Of a DNA stretch of 64,000 nucleotides, positions 34,928-44,953 are shown piece after piece (the stretch's first letter is position 1; every line of letters begins with the position of its first letter). The DNA is from Trifolium pratense. Taxonomy: Eukaryota > Streptophyta > Magnoliopsida > Fabales > Fabaceae. The notes under the pieces are model-generated. The model did no database searches. It was not told where the DNA came from and saw nothing but the letters and a program-made list of their open reading frames with translations. The stretch is taken from NCBI RefSeq assembly GCF_020283565.1, contig NC_060060.1, positions 4,402,001 to 4,466,000 of the forward strand. Direction: 5' to 3'. The position numbers were made by a program, and so were the translations under genes.

Positions 34928-35581
34928 CTATATATTTCCTCCCAAGACTTTTGTAGCTGTAGGAGTAGGATAATACTTAGCAATCAGAAATGGAGTTACC
35001 CAATCAAGGGCACCAAGAAATGTTGGGACCCCAAATATTAATATCTTGTATTTAAATCGATAATATAATTTGATAATACCATTCATAGCAGCAGTAACAA
35101 GATTTGGGAAGCAAACAACATTCATTCCCACTAACCACCAAATAACAACAACAATGATAGCAATAAAATTCCCACAAAGTGTATGAAGCATGAACACAGA
35201 TAGAAGAATAAAGGCTACCAAGAAACAAACAACTTCACGGACACATCCAGACTCTCGAATCAAATCTCTATTAGAGGTGATGGTAAAGATAAAGTGCTGA
35301 CCCATAGCAAAGTGGATTAGAATAGCCCAATTTGATACAACTAGTTGACCATAGTAGTCAATGATGTTGAACTTCATCTTTGCACCCAAAAACGCTCCAA
35401 TAACAATCAAGTTAAAGGTAAAAGCTCGAAGTAGCATATTGATTAACTCTCTCTTCTCAACTGGAGGAGATTCAGCTAGTTGGCGGCGGCCATTTTCCGA
35501 TGGTGGTGGTGGTGGTGGATAAAAAAAGGCAAACAATTCTTTAAACGTCGGATAACCGACGTGTTGCGGCTGCATCATCAT
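34928..35581 (-). CDS. Unrecognised multi-pass membrane protein (217 aa, intronless)
   Basis: The frame starts with three Met codons at 35581 and ends TAG. The N-terminus has HVGYPTFKELFAFFY and a run of six Pro, then ESPPVEKRELI. Hydrophobic segments sit at about 48-68 (LLRAFTFNLIVIGAFLG), 80-104 (LVVSNWAILIHFAMGQHFIF), 117-138 (VVCFLVAFILLSVFMLH), 143-163 (FIAIIVVVIWWLVGMNVV) and 182-203 (ILIFGVPTFLGAL), so four or five membrane spans are likely. I do not recognise a family or active-site motif. Two truncated tandem copies of its 3' half follow it downstream. Its 5' side is a plain AT-rich leader. A shorter, damaged relative may lie at 28387-28840. Confidence 0.65.
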   Translation of the reverse strand: MMMQPQHVGYPTFKELFAFFYPPPPPPSENGRRQLAESPPVEKRELINMLLRAFTFNLIVIGAFLGAKMKFNIIDYYGQLVVSNWAILIHFAMGQHFIFTITSNRDLIRESGCVREVVCFLVAFILLSVFMLHTLCGNFIAIIVVVIWWLVGMNVVCFPNLVTAAMNGIIKLYYRFKYKILIFGVPTFLGALDWVTPFLIAKYYPTPTATKVLGGNI

Positions 35582-36284
35582 AGTTCTGAAGGCGTTGAGG
35601 TTGAAGAAAGAGTATGAGTGGAGAGGCGGAAGGAGTGAGAGTGACTATTGGTGGTGACAATTATAAAATATATTTCTTCACAGCTGTCTCACTCCTCTAT
35701 TTGTATTGAGTATATGACTAATTTTTATTTTTTTTTCATTTCCATCCACCTTCATTTAATTTATAAATTTCAATTTATTAAGAAAAAAAAATCTCACTAT
35801 TCAATTTTCACCTTTTTCATTTCTGTTACGATAGAAAGGGGTAAATGAAAAATTAGGATTTATTGTTTGTTTGTCGAGGAAAATAAGTTCGAAGGGAAGG
35901 AAATGAAGTCTACTCAACATCTGTCAAATCATCAGAAATGTTAACAAAAAATCTAGTTCAAATCATCATTAAGATGGGAGGCATGTTGTTGCACTTTTAA
36001 ATAGGGATGATCATATCCGAACCAATCCAAAAGTATATCGTGAAACGAACCATTCTAATCAAAAATCGCAAAAATTCGTATTTAGTGTGAACCACACAAA
36101 TCATTATTATTATTTTTTTAAACTGCGAGATTTGGTTTGATTTCCGATTTCAATTTCAAACTTGTTTTTCTTCTGAACCCCTACTTTTAAAGATGAAGAT
36201 GAGGATCTGCACTTTAATCAAATGCACGGAGATGCGATGTATCAAAATCAAATAAAAATAAAATTTAAAAATTGTACACAAGTG
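35582..36284. other. Promoter side of the membrane-protein gene
   Basis: AT-rich DNA holding the gene's 5' leader and promoter; no second gene seen. Confidence 0.45.
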
Positions 36285-36405
36285 GCAGTGCCACAACACC
36301 CTTTATTAGTCTCATTTAACAGTAGAAGCTTCATGGTTCAAGTTCTAACAAAAGAAAAAAAAACTAACATAATATTGTAATATGAACAACTAACATTGTT
36401 TAAAT
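36285..36405 (+). mobile_element. SINE remnant
   Basis: Contains a decayed B box (GGTTCAAGTTCTAAC) and the tail ACTAACATAATATTGTAATA plus CAACTAACATTG, shared with 21415-21550. It abuts the left end of the fold-back element. Confidence 0.5.
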
Positions 36406-38650
36406 GATCATTTACCCCTGCAAAATAAGCAAATTTTTGTTTACCCCCATGCACAGATTTTTTTTCTGTTTACCCCCTTGCAAAAAATAGATTCCCTCAT
36501 TTTGCCCCCGGGGTGTACAGCAGGACAAGTGACTATGCAAACCTGTTGACGTGGCTTGTACATGTGGAAAAAATCATTTATATTTATTTTTTAAATTCCA
36601 CGTCAGATAATATTTTTTTAAAAAAATAAAAAATAATTTTTTTCCTACAAAATTAAAAAAAAAATTCTGTTTTTTTTCCCCAAAATTTTTAAAAAAAATT
36701 CCTACAAAAAAATTTAATTTTTTTTCATATAAATGATTTTAAAAAAATTTCCAACAAAAAAAAAATTTCCTCCCAAAATAAAAAAAAAAAAGAATTTTCT
36801 TATTTTGCTCCCAAAATAAAGATTTACTCCGAAATAAAAATTTTAAAGATTTATTTTCAAACTTTTTGAATTAAAAAAAACATAATCTTTATTTTTTAAA
36901 AATAAAACTTTATTTTTTGTTATTCTCCTTGAATTAAAAAAAATAGAAAAAGATTTTCAAAAAAAATATAAAATAGAAAAACAAGTTTTATTGGTGTTTT
37001 CCTCTTCTATCAAAACCATTTGCCCTAAAACTAGAAAAATATAAAGAAGCAGAAGACAATAATAAAGTAGAAGATGATTTCGGCGATTGAAGAAGACGAC
37101 GACGAATACAATCATGACGGTGGAAGCAAACGATTACGGAGAAGATTTTGTTTTTTTTAATTCAAAAAGATTTGAAAATAAATCTTTATTTTTGGAGTAA
37201 AATAAGAAAATTCGTTTTTTATTTTATTTTAGGAAAAAAATACTCAATAATTTTGTACGAAAAAAAAAGTTATTTCTAGGAATTTTTTTTAAAAATTAAA
37301 AAAAAAAAAAAAAAAAATTCGTTTTTTAAATTTTGTAGGAAAAAAAAATATTTTATTTTTATTTTTTGAAAAAAATATTATTTGACGTGAAATTTAAAAA
37401 TAAATATAAAGGTTAAATTGCACTTTTGGCCCCCTAAGTTTCAGAAACTTGCAATTTTGGCCCCTTATGTTTCAAAATAGCACTTCTAGCCCCTGATGTT
37501 TCAGAAAGTTGCGATTTTGTCCCCCTATATTTCAAAATAGCAATTTTGGCCCCATAAGTTTCAGTAGTTGCGATTTTGACCACCTATGTTTCAAAATAGC
37601 ACTTTTGACCCCTTATCTTTACCCCTTTTGCAAAAGGTCAATTTTGATCGAGTCAAAGTTGATGTGCCAAGTCACTTAAGTGACTCAGCTGCCACGTCAG
37701 CATTTTTTTGTCATCTTATAATTAAAAAAACTAAAAGAATAAAAAAAATAAAAGGAAGAAGTCACGTGCTTTAAATTTATTTTTTCACTAACACACATAT
37801 AATCTCAAATCCTAAAGAATTAACCTAATCCTTCATGACGTTTATTCAAAAGGATTTCTCACTATACGTAAAAAAAAAACCTAATCCCAAATCCAAAAAT
37901 AGGAAACAATGGAAATTGGAAACCCTTCGTGCTTTTTATTATGTCATTTTGATTATGTTATTTTGATTATGTAATGACTTCTTATATGTAATGACTTGAT
38001 TTGTTATGTCATTTTGATTTAGAAAAGTGTCTTGAACTTCTATTTTGAATGTAATTTCTTATATGTAATAAGTTTGACTTGTTATGTCATTTTAATTATA
38101 TTATTATGCCACATCAATTTTGACTTGGTCAAAATTAACTTTTTGCAAAAAGGGTAAAAATAGGGGGTCAAAAGTGCTATTTTGAAACATAGGGGGTCAA
38201 AATTGCAACTTTCTGAAACTTAGGGGGCCAAAAATGCTATTTTAAAATATAATGGGTCAAAATCGCAACTTTTTGAAATTTAGGGGGCCAAAAATGCTAT
38301 TTTGAAACATAAGGGGCCAAAATTGCAAGTTTCTGAAACTTAGGGGGCCAAAAGTGATAAACTTAGGGCGCATCTGGGGCCCATATTACGTTCGCCATAT
38401 CAAGTTTCAAATCATTTATAAACCATTTAAAAAGTGCAATTTAGCCACGTCAGCAAATATAAATGATTTTTTTTCATGTGTACAAGCCACGTCAGCAAAT
38501 TTGCACAGTCACTTGTCCTGCTGTTCACCTAGGGGGCGAAATGAGAGAATCTATTTTTTGCAGGGGGGTAAACAGAAAAAAAAATTTGTGTAGGGGGGTA
38601 AACGAAAATTTCCTTATTTTGCAGGGGGTAAATGATCATTTACCCTAAAA
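36404..38650. mobile_element. Outer fold-back element with long inverted arms
   Basis: The left end (AAATGATCATTTACCCCTGC, then GTTTACCCCC, TGTTTACCCCC, ACAAGTGACT, GCCACGTC-type words) is repeated inverted at 38450-38650 (CACTTGTCCTG, GGGGGTAAAC twice, GGGGGTAAATGATCATTTAC). Further inward, 36780-36900 pairs with 37140-37210. The palindrome centre, about 37000-37130, is non-repetitive. The right arm is interrupted by the inner element 37411-38454. No transposase is present. Confidence 0.75.
37411..38454. mobile_element. Inner fold-back element inserted in the outer one
   Basis: The left arm begins GGTTAAATTGCACTTTTGGC and has tandem ~35-nt subrepeats of GCCCC-TAAGTTTCAGAAA / TTGCAATTTTGGCCCCTTAT / TTTCAAAATAGCA. 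The right arm (38120-38357 and AAAAGTGCAATTTAGCC) mirrors it. AAATATAAA occurs immediately outside on both sides (37402-37410 and 38455-38463), consistent with a 9-bp target duplication as made by Mutator-like elements. The centre holds GTCATTTTGATTATGT repeats and no coding region. Confidence 0.75.
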
Positions 38651-39076
38651 AAAATAGTAGGAATTTAAAATTGTAAGGAAAGATTCTTTGGGGGACTAAA
38701 AAGTAAAAAGTGTGAATTTTTTTTGTCAGGTAGCCTAGTGACTTGAAATACCATCTTTAAAGATGGATTAATAGTGTGTCCGGACTTCGAAAGCTAGCTC
38801 CTACATATAAAATGCTGATGTCCTTATCAACTGAGTTTAACTCACAAAAACAAGGGTGAATTTTTTTATAAGGAATTAAAATGAAATTCTAAATAATTGG
38901 AGGAATTATTTACTTTTTTTTTTTTTTACAAAAAGAGGGCAAGGCCCGAATTATTTATTTATTTAATCCAATTTTTTTTTCAAAATCTAATTATATTTTC
39001 GCACAATTATTATTTCTTTATTATTTTTTCCTATTTTCAATTTGATATGGCGAACGTAATATGGGCCCCGATGCGC
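38368..39076. repeat. Inverted pair of a 39-bp sequence
   Basis: 38368-38406, inside the inner element, contains GGCCCATATTACGTTCGCCA. The reverse complement recurs at 39039-39076, outside both elements, with one substitution and one single-base deletion. Confidence 0.9.
38725..38845 (+). mobile_element. SINE-like remnant
   Basis: Shares GTCAGGTAGCCTAGTG and CCTACATATAAAATGCTGAT, then TCAACTGAG-TTAACTCAC, with 57106-57228. The internal promoter boxes are decayed. Confidence 0.5.
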
Positions 39077-40540
39077 TATCCAGTATTTTTGTCGCCACAT
39101 AAATTTTATCTTAATTAGTCTTTTCCCGTTTGGCCGTACCACGTGCATTTGTTGGCCAATATCTTTGAGAGAATTGCTGCTATGCTACTAGTAGTGGAGT
39201 AGTATGAGTATTTGTAAAGAATCTCCCCTATTATAGGAGAAATGTCCATTAAAATAAAACAATTTTTTTTTCTTTTTCAAAAACTACATCTTTTTATGTT
39301 GTACAAAAATTTTATATAATGATATGAGTACAAAATTTTTACCGCAGTTTAATGATGAAAGATTCATATGTATCTAACTTGTTTCTTATATTGAGTTGTT
39401 GTAAGGGCTGAGTATCCCTTATATTTCTTATAATTCATTTTTTGCTTATTAAAAAAAAATGATGAAAATTTCATAGATCAAATCTCTGACTACTTGCATA
39501 AAAATATTAAAATTGATTAAAATGAAATACTTGATTAAAATGAAATTATCCAAAGAGATTACAAGAATTAGATTTCATCATAATTTTACCATTTGCCCGA
39601 ATTTCTTCTCGTGACTAATAAATTCAATATGAAAGTGTTTCAAAATCCTAGTGTTTGCCGAACTCGTATGAGCTCGACCAAATAAGAATTGGATCAATTT
39701 AAAATTCAGGTAGAGATAAACACATACTCTTTTTTTTTTAATTAAGCTCGAGTTCACTCATTTAAAGTTCACAATTTTTTTTTATATTCATCTCGTTAAT
39801 TTCATTTCATTTTTAGTTCAAAACTCAATTCAAGAGTTTCTTCACAATTTTTCACCTGCTCAAAGTTGGTAATTATCGAAATTGTTAGTATTTATATTTT
39901 TCACCTCGGCAAAACTTCAACTCTATGACTTTGAATACTTTGAATTCAGACTCTTTTCACTTATACCACCCTTAATTTCACTTTTTGGTCGCTTCAATCC
40001 ATCACAAATTCAACCAAAGACTTGAATACTAATATTTTTTTGTTTAGAAAAAAATTCAAGATGTTATGTTCAAGATTTTTTTTGGCAAATTTGTTTTGCT
40101 TGTGATCTTCCCTAAGCTCACATTTCATCGTTTTGCACATAGAATATTATAAAAAATGCACATGTTAGTAAATAAAACTTATTTTATGATTAAATTAAAA
40201 CTAGCATAATAATTACAACATAATATGAATATAATGTAAATATATAACATAGATATGAATTTTAGCATGGGTTAATAATAATTTTGTTTATAATTTTCAT
40301 TAATCAACATTAAAATCTTTTAAAAAAATTAATTGATATATTATAGTTGATCGATATATTTTTAGCAAATATGAGATATAAATGTATTTCTCTCCGTGCA
40401 TTATATGGGTGTAAAAACTAGTAATATTGACAATGTCATACTATGATTTTTTATTTTTTACATAAAAAAGGTTTGTTTTTTAATCAAATTAAATTAAAAG
40501 TCATACTATAACTAATAAGTCATAAAAATTGTGAAAACAC
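38850..40540. other. AT-rich spacer
   Basis: No gene or clear element apart from the inverted 39-bp word at 39039. Confidence 0.5.
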
Positions 40541-40944
40541 TTGGACAGTGATGTAGCAAAGAAAAATAGTCATAGTGATTAACGGTAATACTAAGATCTT
40601 ATCCAAGTGGAGGATTAATTATTGTTACTAGTTTCATTTTTCAAAGTCAATATTAATTCGCTTTTGGCTTAATTAAACCTTTCTCCTATTAATAGCCTAA
40701 AAAAGTTTTGGTCAAGATTGCTATCCTTAAAGAAAAACCACAAAGGTTGTCCACCCTTTGCGGTTTAAAATTTAAAAGCCTACCCTTCAAATTTTGAAGG
40801 ACTACCATTGTTTATTTAACCATTCCCAAATTTGTAAAAACCAAGGATTATGCTAAGGTCCAAACTAACTTGGTTTTGATTGGTGTAGGCTTTGTCAAGG
40901 TCTTGTTAAGGGATAGGGATTAACCTAATCTCAATACCTTGACA

Positions 40945-40952
40945 TTTATAAG
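40945..40952 (+). promoter_or_regulatory. TATA-like box of the truncated pectate lyase copy
   Basis: TTTATAAG lies about 105 bp upstream of the ATG at 41053. The surrounding promoter is a duplicate of 46600-46760, where the corresponding site reads CATTCAGGGAAT. Confidence 0.45.
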
Positions 40953-41052
40953 TAGAAAAGCAAAACAAAAAGTAAGATAAAGGGAAATCCAGCCTAAGGA
41001 AAAAAAAAATTAAAAAAAAAAAAAAAAACACAAACACACACAAAATATAGGC

Positions 41053-41301
41053 ATGGGAAAAATAATGGCACAAAGTTCTACTAAGGTTTTGTTTATTCTT
41101 TTGGTTACTTTTGCCATTACTATTCCATGCCTTGAGGCTGGGATTGCTAAGTATGATGATTTTCTTAAAGCTGAAGCTGAAGAAGCCCATAAAATTGCTC
41201 TTGAAACTTATATTCCAATTCATGAACATCATAGTCCCCATGGACATCATCATCCCCATGTCCATAGTCACTTAAAAAATGAAAAGAAAGAAAAAAATTG
41301 A
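41053..41301 (+). CDS. Truncated pectate lyase copy encoding a His-rich secreted mini-protein (82 aa)
   Basis: Residues 1 to about 55 (MGKIMAQSSTKVLF..., then [29 protein letters not shown]) match the N-terminus encoded by exon 1 of the pectate lyase gene at 46760, including the signal peptide (cleavage likely after LEAG). Where the intact gene continues to its donor site, this copy has a His-rich stretch of about a dozen His (HEHHSPHGHHHPHVHSH) and a Lys-rich end (KNEKKEKN), then TGA. Downstream, 41410-41522 still shows the acceptor and first 100 bases of exon 2 (AATGGAAGAATCAAC; CCATGTGAAGCAAC; CAATTGATAATTGT), after which homology stops. It is therefore either a pseudogene or a new small secreted, possibly metal-binding protein. 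Function is not known; about 500 bp of promoter was duplicated with it. Confidence 0.6.
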   Translation: MGKIMAQSSTKVLFILLVTFAITIPCLEAGIAKYDDFLKAEAEEAHKIALETYIPIHEHHSPHGHHHPHVHSHLKNEKKEKN

Positions 41302-41525
41302 TTTGATTATTGTTCATATATTTTATTTTAATTCCATAAATGAATAACTAAAAACTAATTCTAGTTGGTTTATAAAAAAAAAAAATTATCTAGGGACTTA
41401 TAATTTTGATACAATGCAGATCAATGGAAGAATCAACAAAGAGGGAATTAAATTAAAGCAAAAATATGCAGGAAAACAAAAAGTACCATGTGAAGCAACA
41501 ATTGATAATTGTAGAAATTAGGTCT
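41302..41525 (+). pseudogene. Remnant of pectate lyase intron 1 and exon 2
   Basis: ATACAATGCAGATCAATGGA aligns with the exon 2 acceptor region at 47836-47851 of the intact gene, and similarity runs to about 41522. The intron copy is far shorter (about 120 bp against 870 bp), because both SINEs in the intact copy's intron are absent here. Confidence 0.75.
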
Positions 41526-42687
41526 GTTATTGTGATCGAATTCTTGAATCTAATTTCTTGTAATTCTTTTATATATTTTGTAAATATATATTTATTGATA
41601 GTATTGAAGAGTTATTCTCTCTCCCAGATATTATAGGTCAACTTTGGACCATACTGGATAAATAATTTGTATGTTTTTTTTCTCTTTACTCGTTATCTTG
41701 TTTGTCTTCATTGAATTTTTTTACACATAAGTTATTTATTATTATTGTTTGAACTATTTAATTTGGTTGTCATTGATTATTTTCCAGTTCCACACACATT
41801 TGTTCTCGGTGCGGTTTATTTCGAATTCACAAACCACCACTTTCAAATTTAAAAAATTAAAAGAACGATGAGATAGATCATTATGAAAATGCCATGCTCT
41901 TCCGATTAACCACCAAATGGTGATATTTTTAGTGCCATGATCTTCCATTATTTACAGCACTGTATGAAGAGATTTCTTTCGGTTAATGTAGATTAGTAAC
42001 TAATTGAAGAGGAATATTTAAATAAGCAGTGTGCCGTAATTAATTAAAATCACAAGATATTGAGTATCACAAATTTTGGATAAGTTAGGCATTTTTGTTT
42101 TTTTCTCAAAAGATGGAACTTGTATTATTGAAAAATAGGGCTCGTTCACTTGGCTTCTCGCTTCAGAATGCTAGCGGAATTGTTGGCCTAACGCATTAAC
42201 CAACTATCCGACCGAGATTTTGCCTATCGCTTTGAAATCATTGGAAAGGGGTCAGGCTTTCAGCTTATTCGAAAGGGATCCTCAACTAAACAAAGATTCG
42301 TACTTTTGCAAGAAAAAAAATCTCGCTCCAATCTTTTATTTTTGACATTATTAGAAAATAAAACTCAATTAACATATACTACAGTCTAGGGTTAATTAAA
42401 TAATGCAAATATATGAAAATAAAATAGTATACATCATTTGCAACATTATTCGGGATGGAAGATTTCGCGAGAATAAGCATTATTCTTGAATATAAACTGA
42501 ATTTTTTTATTTTATAAATCATGAATGCTTGAAGTTTTGAATGATAATTTTATTTTTTGGCCACCTTATTGATTTATATTTTGACATCCTTGAATGGTTT
42601 TTAAATTTTTTTCTTTCGAATTTATATGTTATTTTTGAAAAATTATTATTTTTTAAAATATTTATTGGCGGGATATTCCCGCCAACC
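41526..42687. other. Spacer, no gene seen
   Basis: AT-rich; around 42130-42300 a less AT-rich stretch (GCTTCTCGCTTCAGAATGCT; CCAACTATCCGACCGAG) looks repeat-like but is not assignable. Confidence 0.4.
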
Positions 42688-43350
42688 AGGGGCGGACCTG
42701 TTCAAGGCTTGGTGTGGCTATAGCCACACCATCCAAGCCCAAATTTTTCTAAAAATAAAAATTTTATAAATAACTTTAAGTCATTTTGTATACATATTCG
42801 TATAAATATAAGGGACCAAATTGAAACCTAAAATAAATATAAGGGACCAAATATGTAATTAAGCCTTTAATTTTATAAAAATCAACTTTGAGTTTTTTGT
42901 CAAAAAATAGTGGACAACTAATTGAATTTATAGGATTGGGTAAAATTAGCAATTGAAGTAACATATAAATATAATATGACATAAAAAAATGTTTAATATA
43001 TTTAATTTTTTTCAAGTAAGATAATACGGGTAAAATTGGAATAAAAATTAATAAGTTATAAGCTTATTGAGTTAAACAAGTGATATGCATGATTTAACAT
43101 ATATTCAATAAATTATAGTTTTTTCTTTTTTTTTTCCGAATAGAAATTTTGTGGTTTTTAGATATAGTTTATTGGTTTTTTTGTGAATAAATAGTTTCTA
43201 GTTTGTTGTTCCTTTTATGGATATACATATTGTATTAGTAGTAATTTCACATATTATTTGTTGTTTAACTAAATTATTATCAAGATGAAAAAATTATAAT
43301 GTCTAAATTTTTTTAGCCCCACTAAAAATTTGTGGTTAGGTCCGCCCCCG
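42688..43350. mobile_element. Mutator-like non-autonomous element (about 660 bp)
   Basis: Termini GGGGCGGACCT and AGGTCCGCCCC are inverted repeats. The 10-mer CCGCCAACCA is present on both sides (42679-42688 and 43351-43360), a 9-10-bp target duplication typical of Mutator-like elements. The interior is AT-rich with no transposase. Confidence 0.8.
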
Positions 43351-43635
43351 CCGCCAACCATTCGCAATGAAAAAGGGTGGGGTAAGACTTTCAACTCGCC
43401 CCACTCTGCCCCTTCTTAAACGGGTTGGTGACAGGGTGGGTTGAATGGTTTTGTCATCCCTAGACGATTATTCAATTTTACCCATTTATGATTAGAGTAG
43501 GGGTTATAAAAATGTATTCATAAATATAAAAAGCGTTGCCTACATGTTTTGGAAACTCTTTCAAAACCGTTTATATACATGACAACGTTTTTTTTATTTT
43601 TTACGCAAACATTTGGTTTTGATATTGGTTTTTCT
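43351..43635. other. Upstream region of the defensin-like gene
   Basis: Includes GC-rich repeat debris (CGCCCCACTCTGCCCC, GGGTGGGTTG) at 43375-43445, then AT-rich promoter DNA. Confidence 0.45.
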
Positions 43636-43650
43636 TTATATATATATAAA
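43636..43650 (+). promoter_or_regulatory. TATA box of the defensin-like gene
   Basis: TTATATATATATAAA lies about 70 bp upstream of the ATG at 43716, a normal plant TATA-to-start distance with a short leader. Confidence 0.6.
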
Positions 43651-43715
43651 TTCCTAATTTTGCCTTTAACATAAAAAAAATCGTGTTACTGTTGTTGATA
43701 TTAAAGCTATTCAAA

Positions 43716-44953
43716 ATGGTTAAACTTTCCTTCGTACCAATTACCATCTTTTTCATTATTTTTTCAGGTATGTATACTAATCTTTATATCATATTTTATA
43801 GAACCTATAAATGTATTGTGGTTAAAATCACGTTTTAACTCGTAAACTCGTTTGATTTTACGTTTTTAGATACGAAAAACATGTTAAATCGGATGTAAAC
43901 TCATTTTCTGGTAAACTCGGAAAAAAAATGTGTTTACATCGAGTTAACTCGGTCAAATTCGCTAGAATCGTGTAAAATCGTCACACGAGTTTACTTGTGA
44001 TTGCAAGTTTACCTTTAAAGGTCCATTTCCATTTTTTGGCCCAATTTTTTTTGTCTAATTGTCAAAATAAACAATTTTTATCGGCTCCACCTTCAATGAA
44101 TTTTATTTTTGGTTATAATATTAAAAATTCTTTATCATATGAAGAAGAATTTGATGATTTTGGAGATGAATACACCGATGAAGATGATTTTGTATACTTT
44201 AACTTTTTAACGATTTTAGAAACTTATGAATCTTCTTATCTAGATTGTTATTTGAACGTTTATATGATTTTGTGGAGTAATTATATATTTTAATACAAGT
44301 TTGTGGACATAATGCTATTTATATGGTGATTTGGTATATTTTGCTTTTATAATTAAGATTATATTTTAAAATATTGACGTTTTTATAGTATTATACTAGT
44401 ATATATGTCATGTACATAATAATTTTAATATTATTTTTATTTTTGGTAAACTCGTACGATTTTACGAGTTGAGTTTATGTGTCGAATTTACCTAAACAAA
44501 ACGAGTTGAGGTAAAAACTCAATCCTGACAATCTTGTATATATATATGTTGGTAGTGTCCATTAGGTGAGGTTAACATGATGAACCTTATATCATTAACA
44601 AGTTTCTATAGGAGTATTTATCAAACTTGTTGGTTTAAAGTGGGATATAGATTTTAGTGATAAGGTCATGGTTTCAAATTCTCTACTAACAAATTAATAG
44701 AAAAAAAAAAAAATTCTATATTCTATTGTTTTCTCAGTTTATTTTTTGAATATATATAATTATGTTTATTTTTATATATATAGTTCTAGCAATGCAAAGT
44801 TGGGCAGATTGTATCACCACACGACCAGGTGAATGCTTCCGTCTTGCATGTCAACAATGGTGCAGTCAAACATTTATTAATGGTCGAGGTAGTTGTGGTA
44901 GTAGCGGAGACCCAGGAACAAAATATCAATGTATATGTGTACACAAATGTTAA
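43716..44953 (+). CDS. Defensin-like cysteine-rich secreted peptide (73 aa, 2 exons)
   Basis: Exon 1 is 43716-43767 and exon 2 is 44784-44953, with GTATGT and TATATAG borders and consistent phase (222 nt including TAA). Exon 1 encodes a hydrophobic signal peptide (MVKLSFVPITIFFIIFS). The mature part (from about ADC) has eight Cys in the order C-x7-C-x4-C-x3-C-x10-C-x11-C-x1-C-x3-C, including a C-x3-C step and a closing CIC, as in the cysteine-stabilised alpha-beta fold of plant defensin-like (DEFL/LCR) proteins. The phase-1 intron at the signal-peptide end is also typical. Such peptides are secreted and act in antimicrobial defence, pollen-pistil signalling or, in nodulating legumes, symbiosis. 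Eight Cys argues against a nodule-specific NCR peptide. It sits between the two pectate lyase copies. Confidence 0.8.
43800..44530. repeat. Repeat-derived DNA inside the defensin-like gene's intron
   Basis: Both ends carry multiple TAAACTCG / CGAGTTTA words (43845-43985 and 44450-44515), partly inverted, e.g. GTAAACTCGTACGATTTTAC near 44448. The middle has a 98-codon frame ending DDFGDEYTDEDDFVYFNF that looks like an acidic transposon-protein tail but is not assignable. Probably an old insertion that enlarged the intron. Confidence 0.5.

Larger units (their letters stand above)
33586..35290. repeat. Three tandem copies of a ~570-bp unit
   Basis: The unit starts TTAGTTATAACAAGATAAAG at 33586, 34161 and 34730 (spacing 575 and 569 bp) and ends in GAGGTGATGGTAAA. 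Copies differ by only a few substitutions. Each unit contains the 3' half of the membrane-protein gene plus its 3' flank; only the third copy connects to the gene's 5' half. Confidence 0.9.

Noticed and set aside
32446..38357. Regularly spaced repeats considered as a CRISPR array
   Set aside because: The hexamer run and the fold-back subrepeats have no unique spacers and no cas genes; the genome is a plant.
43997..44293. 98-codon acidic frame in the defensin-like gene's intron
   Set aside because: Lies inside repeat-derived intron DNA; the acidic DEDD stretch suggests a transposon protein tail but nothing can be assigned.
44762..44953. Reading the defensin-like peptide as a single exon starting at 44762
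   Set aside because: That start gives a poor leader and crosses a TATATAG splice acceptor; joining to the 43716-43767 signal-peptide exon restores phase and a normal DEFL gene layout.
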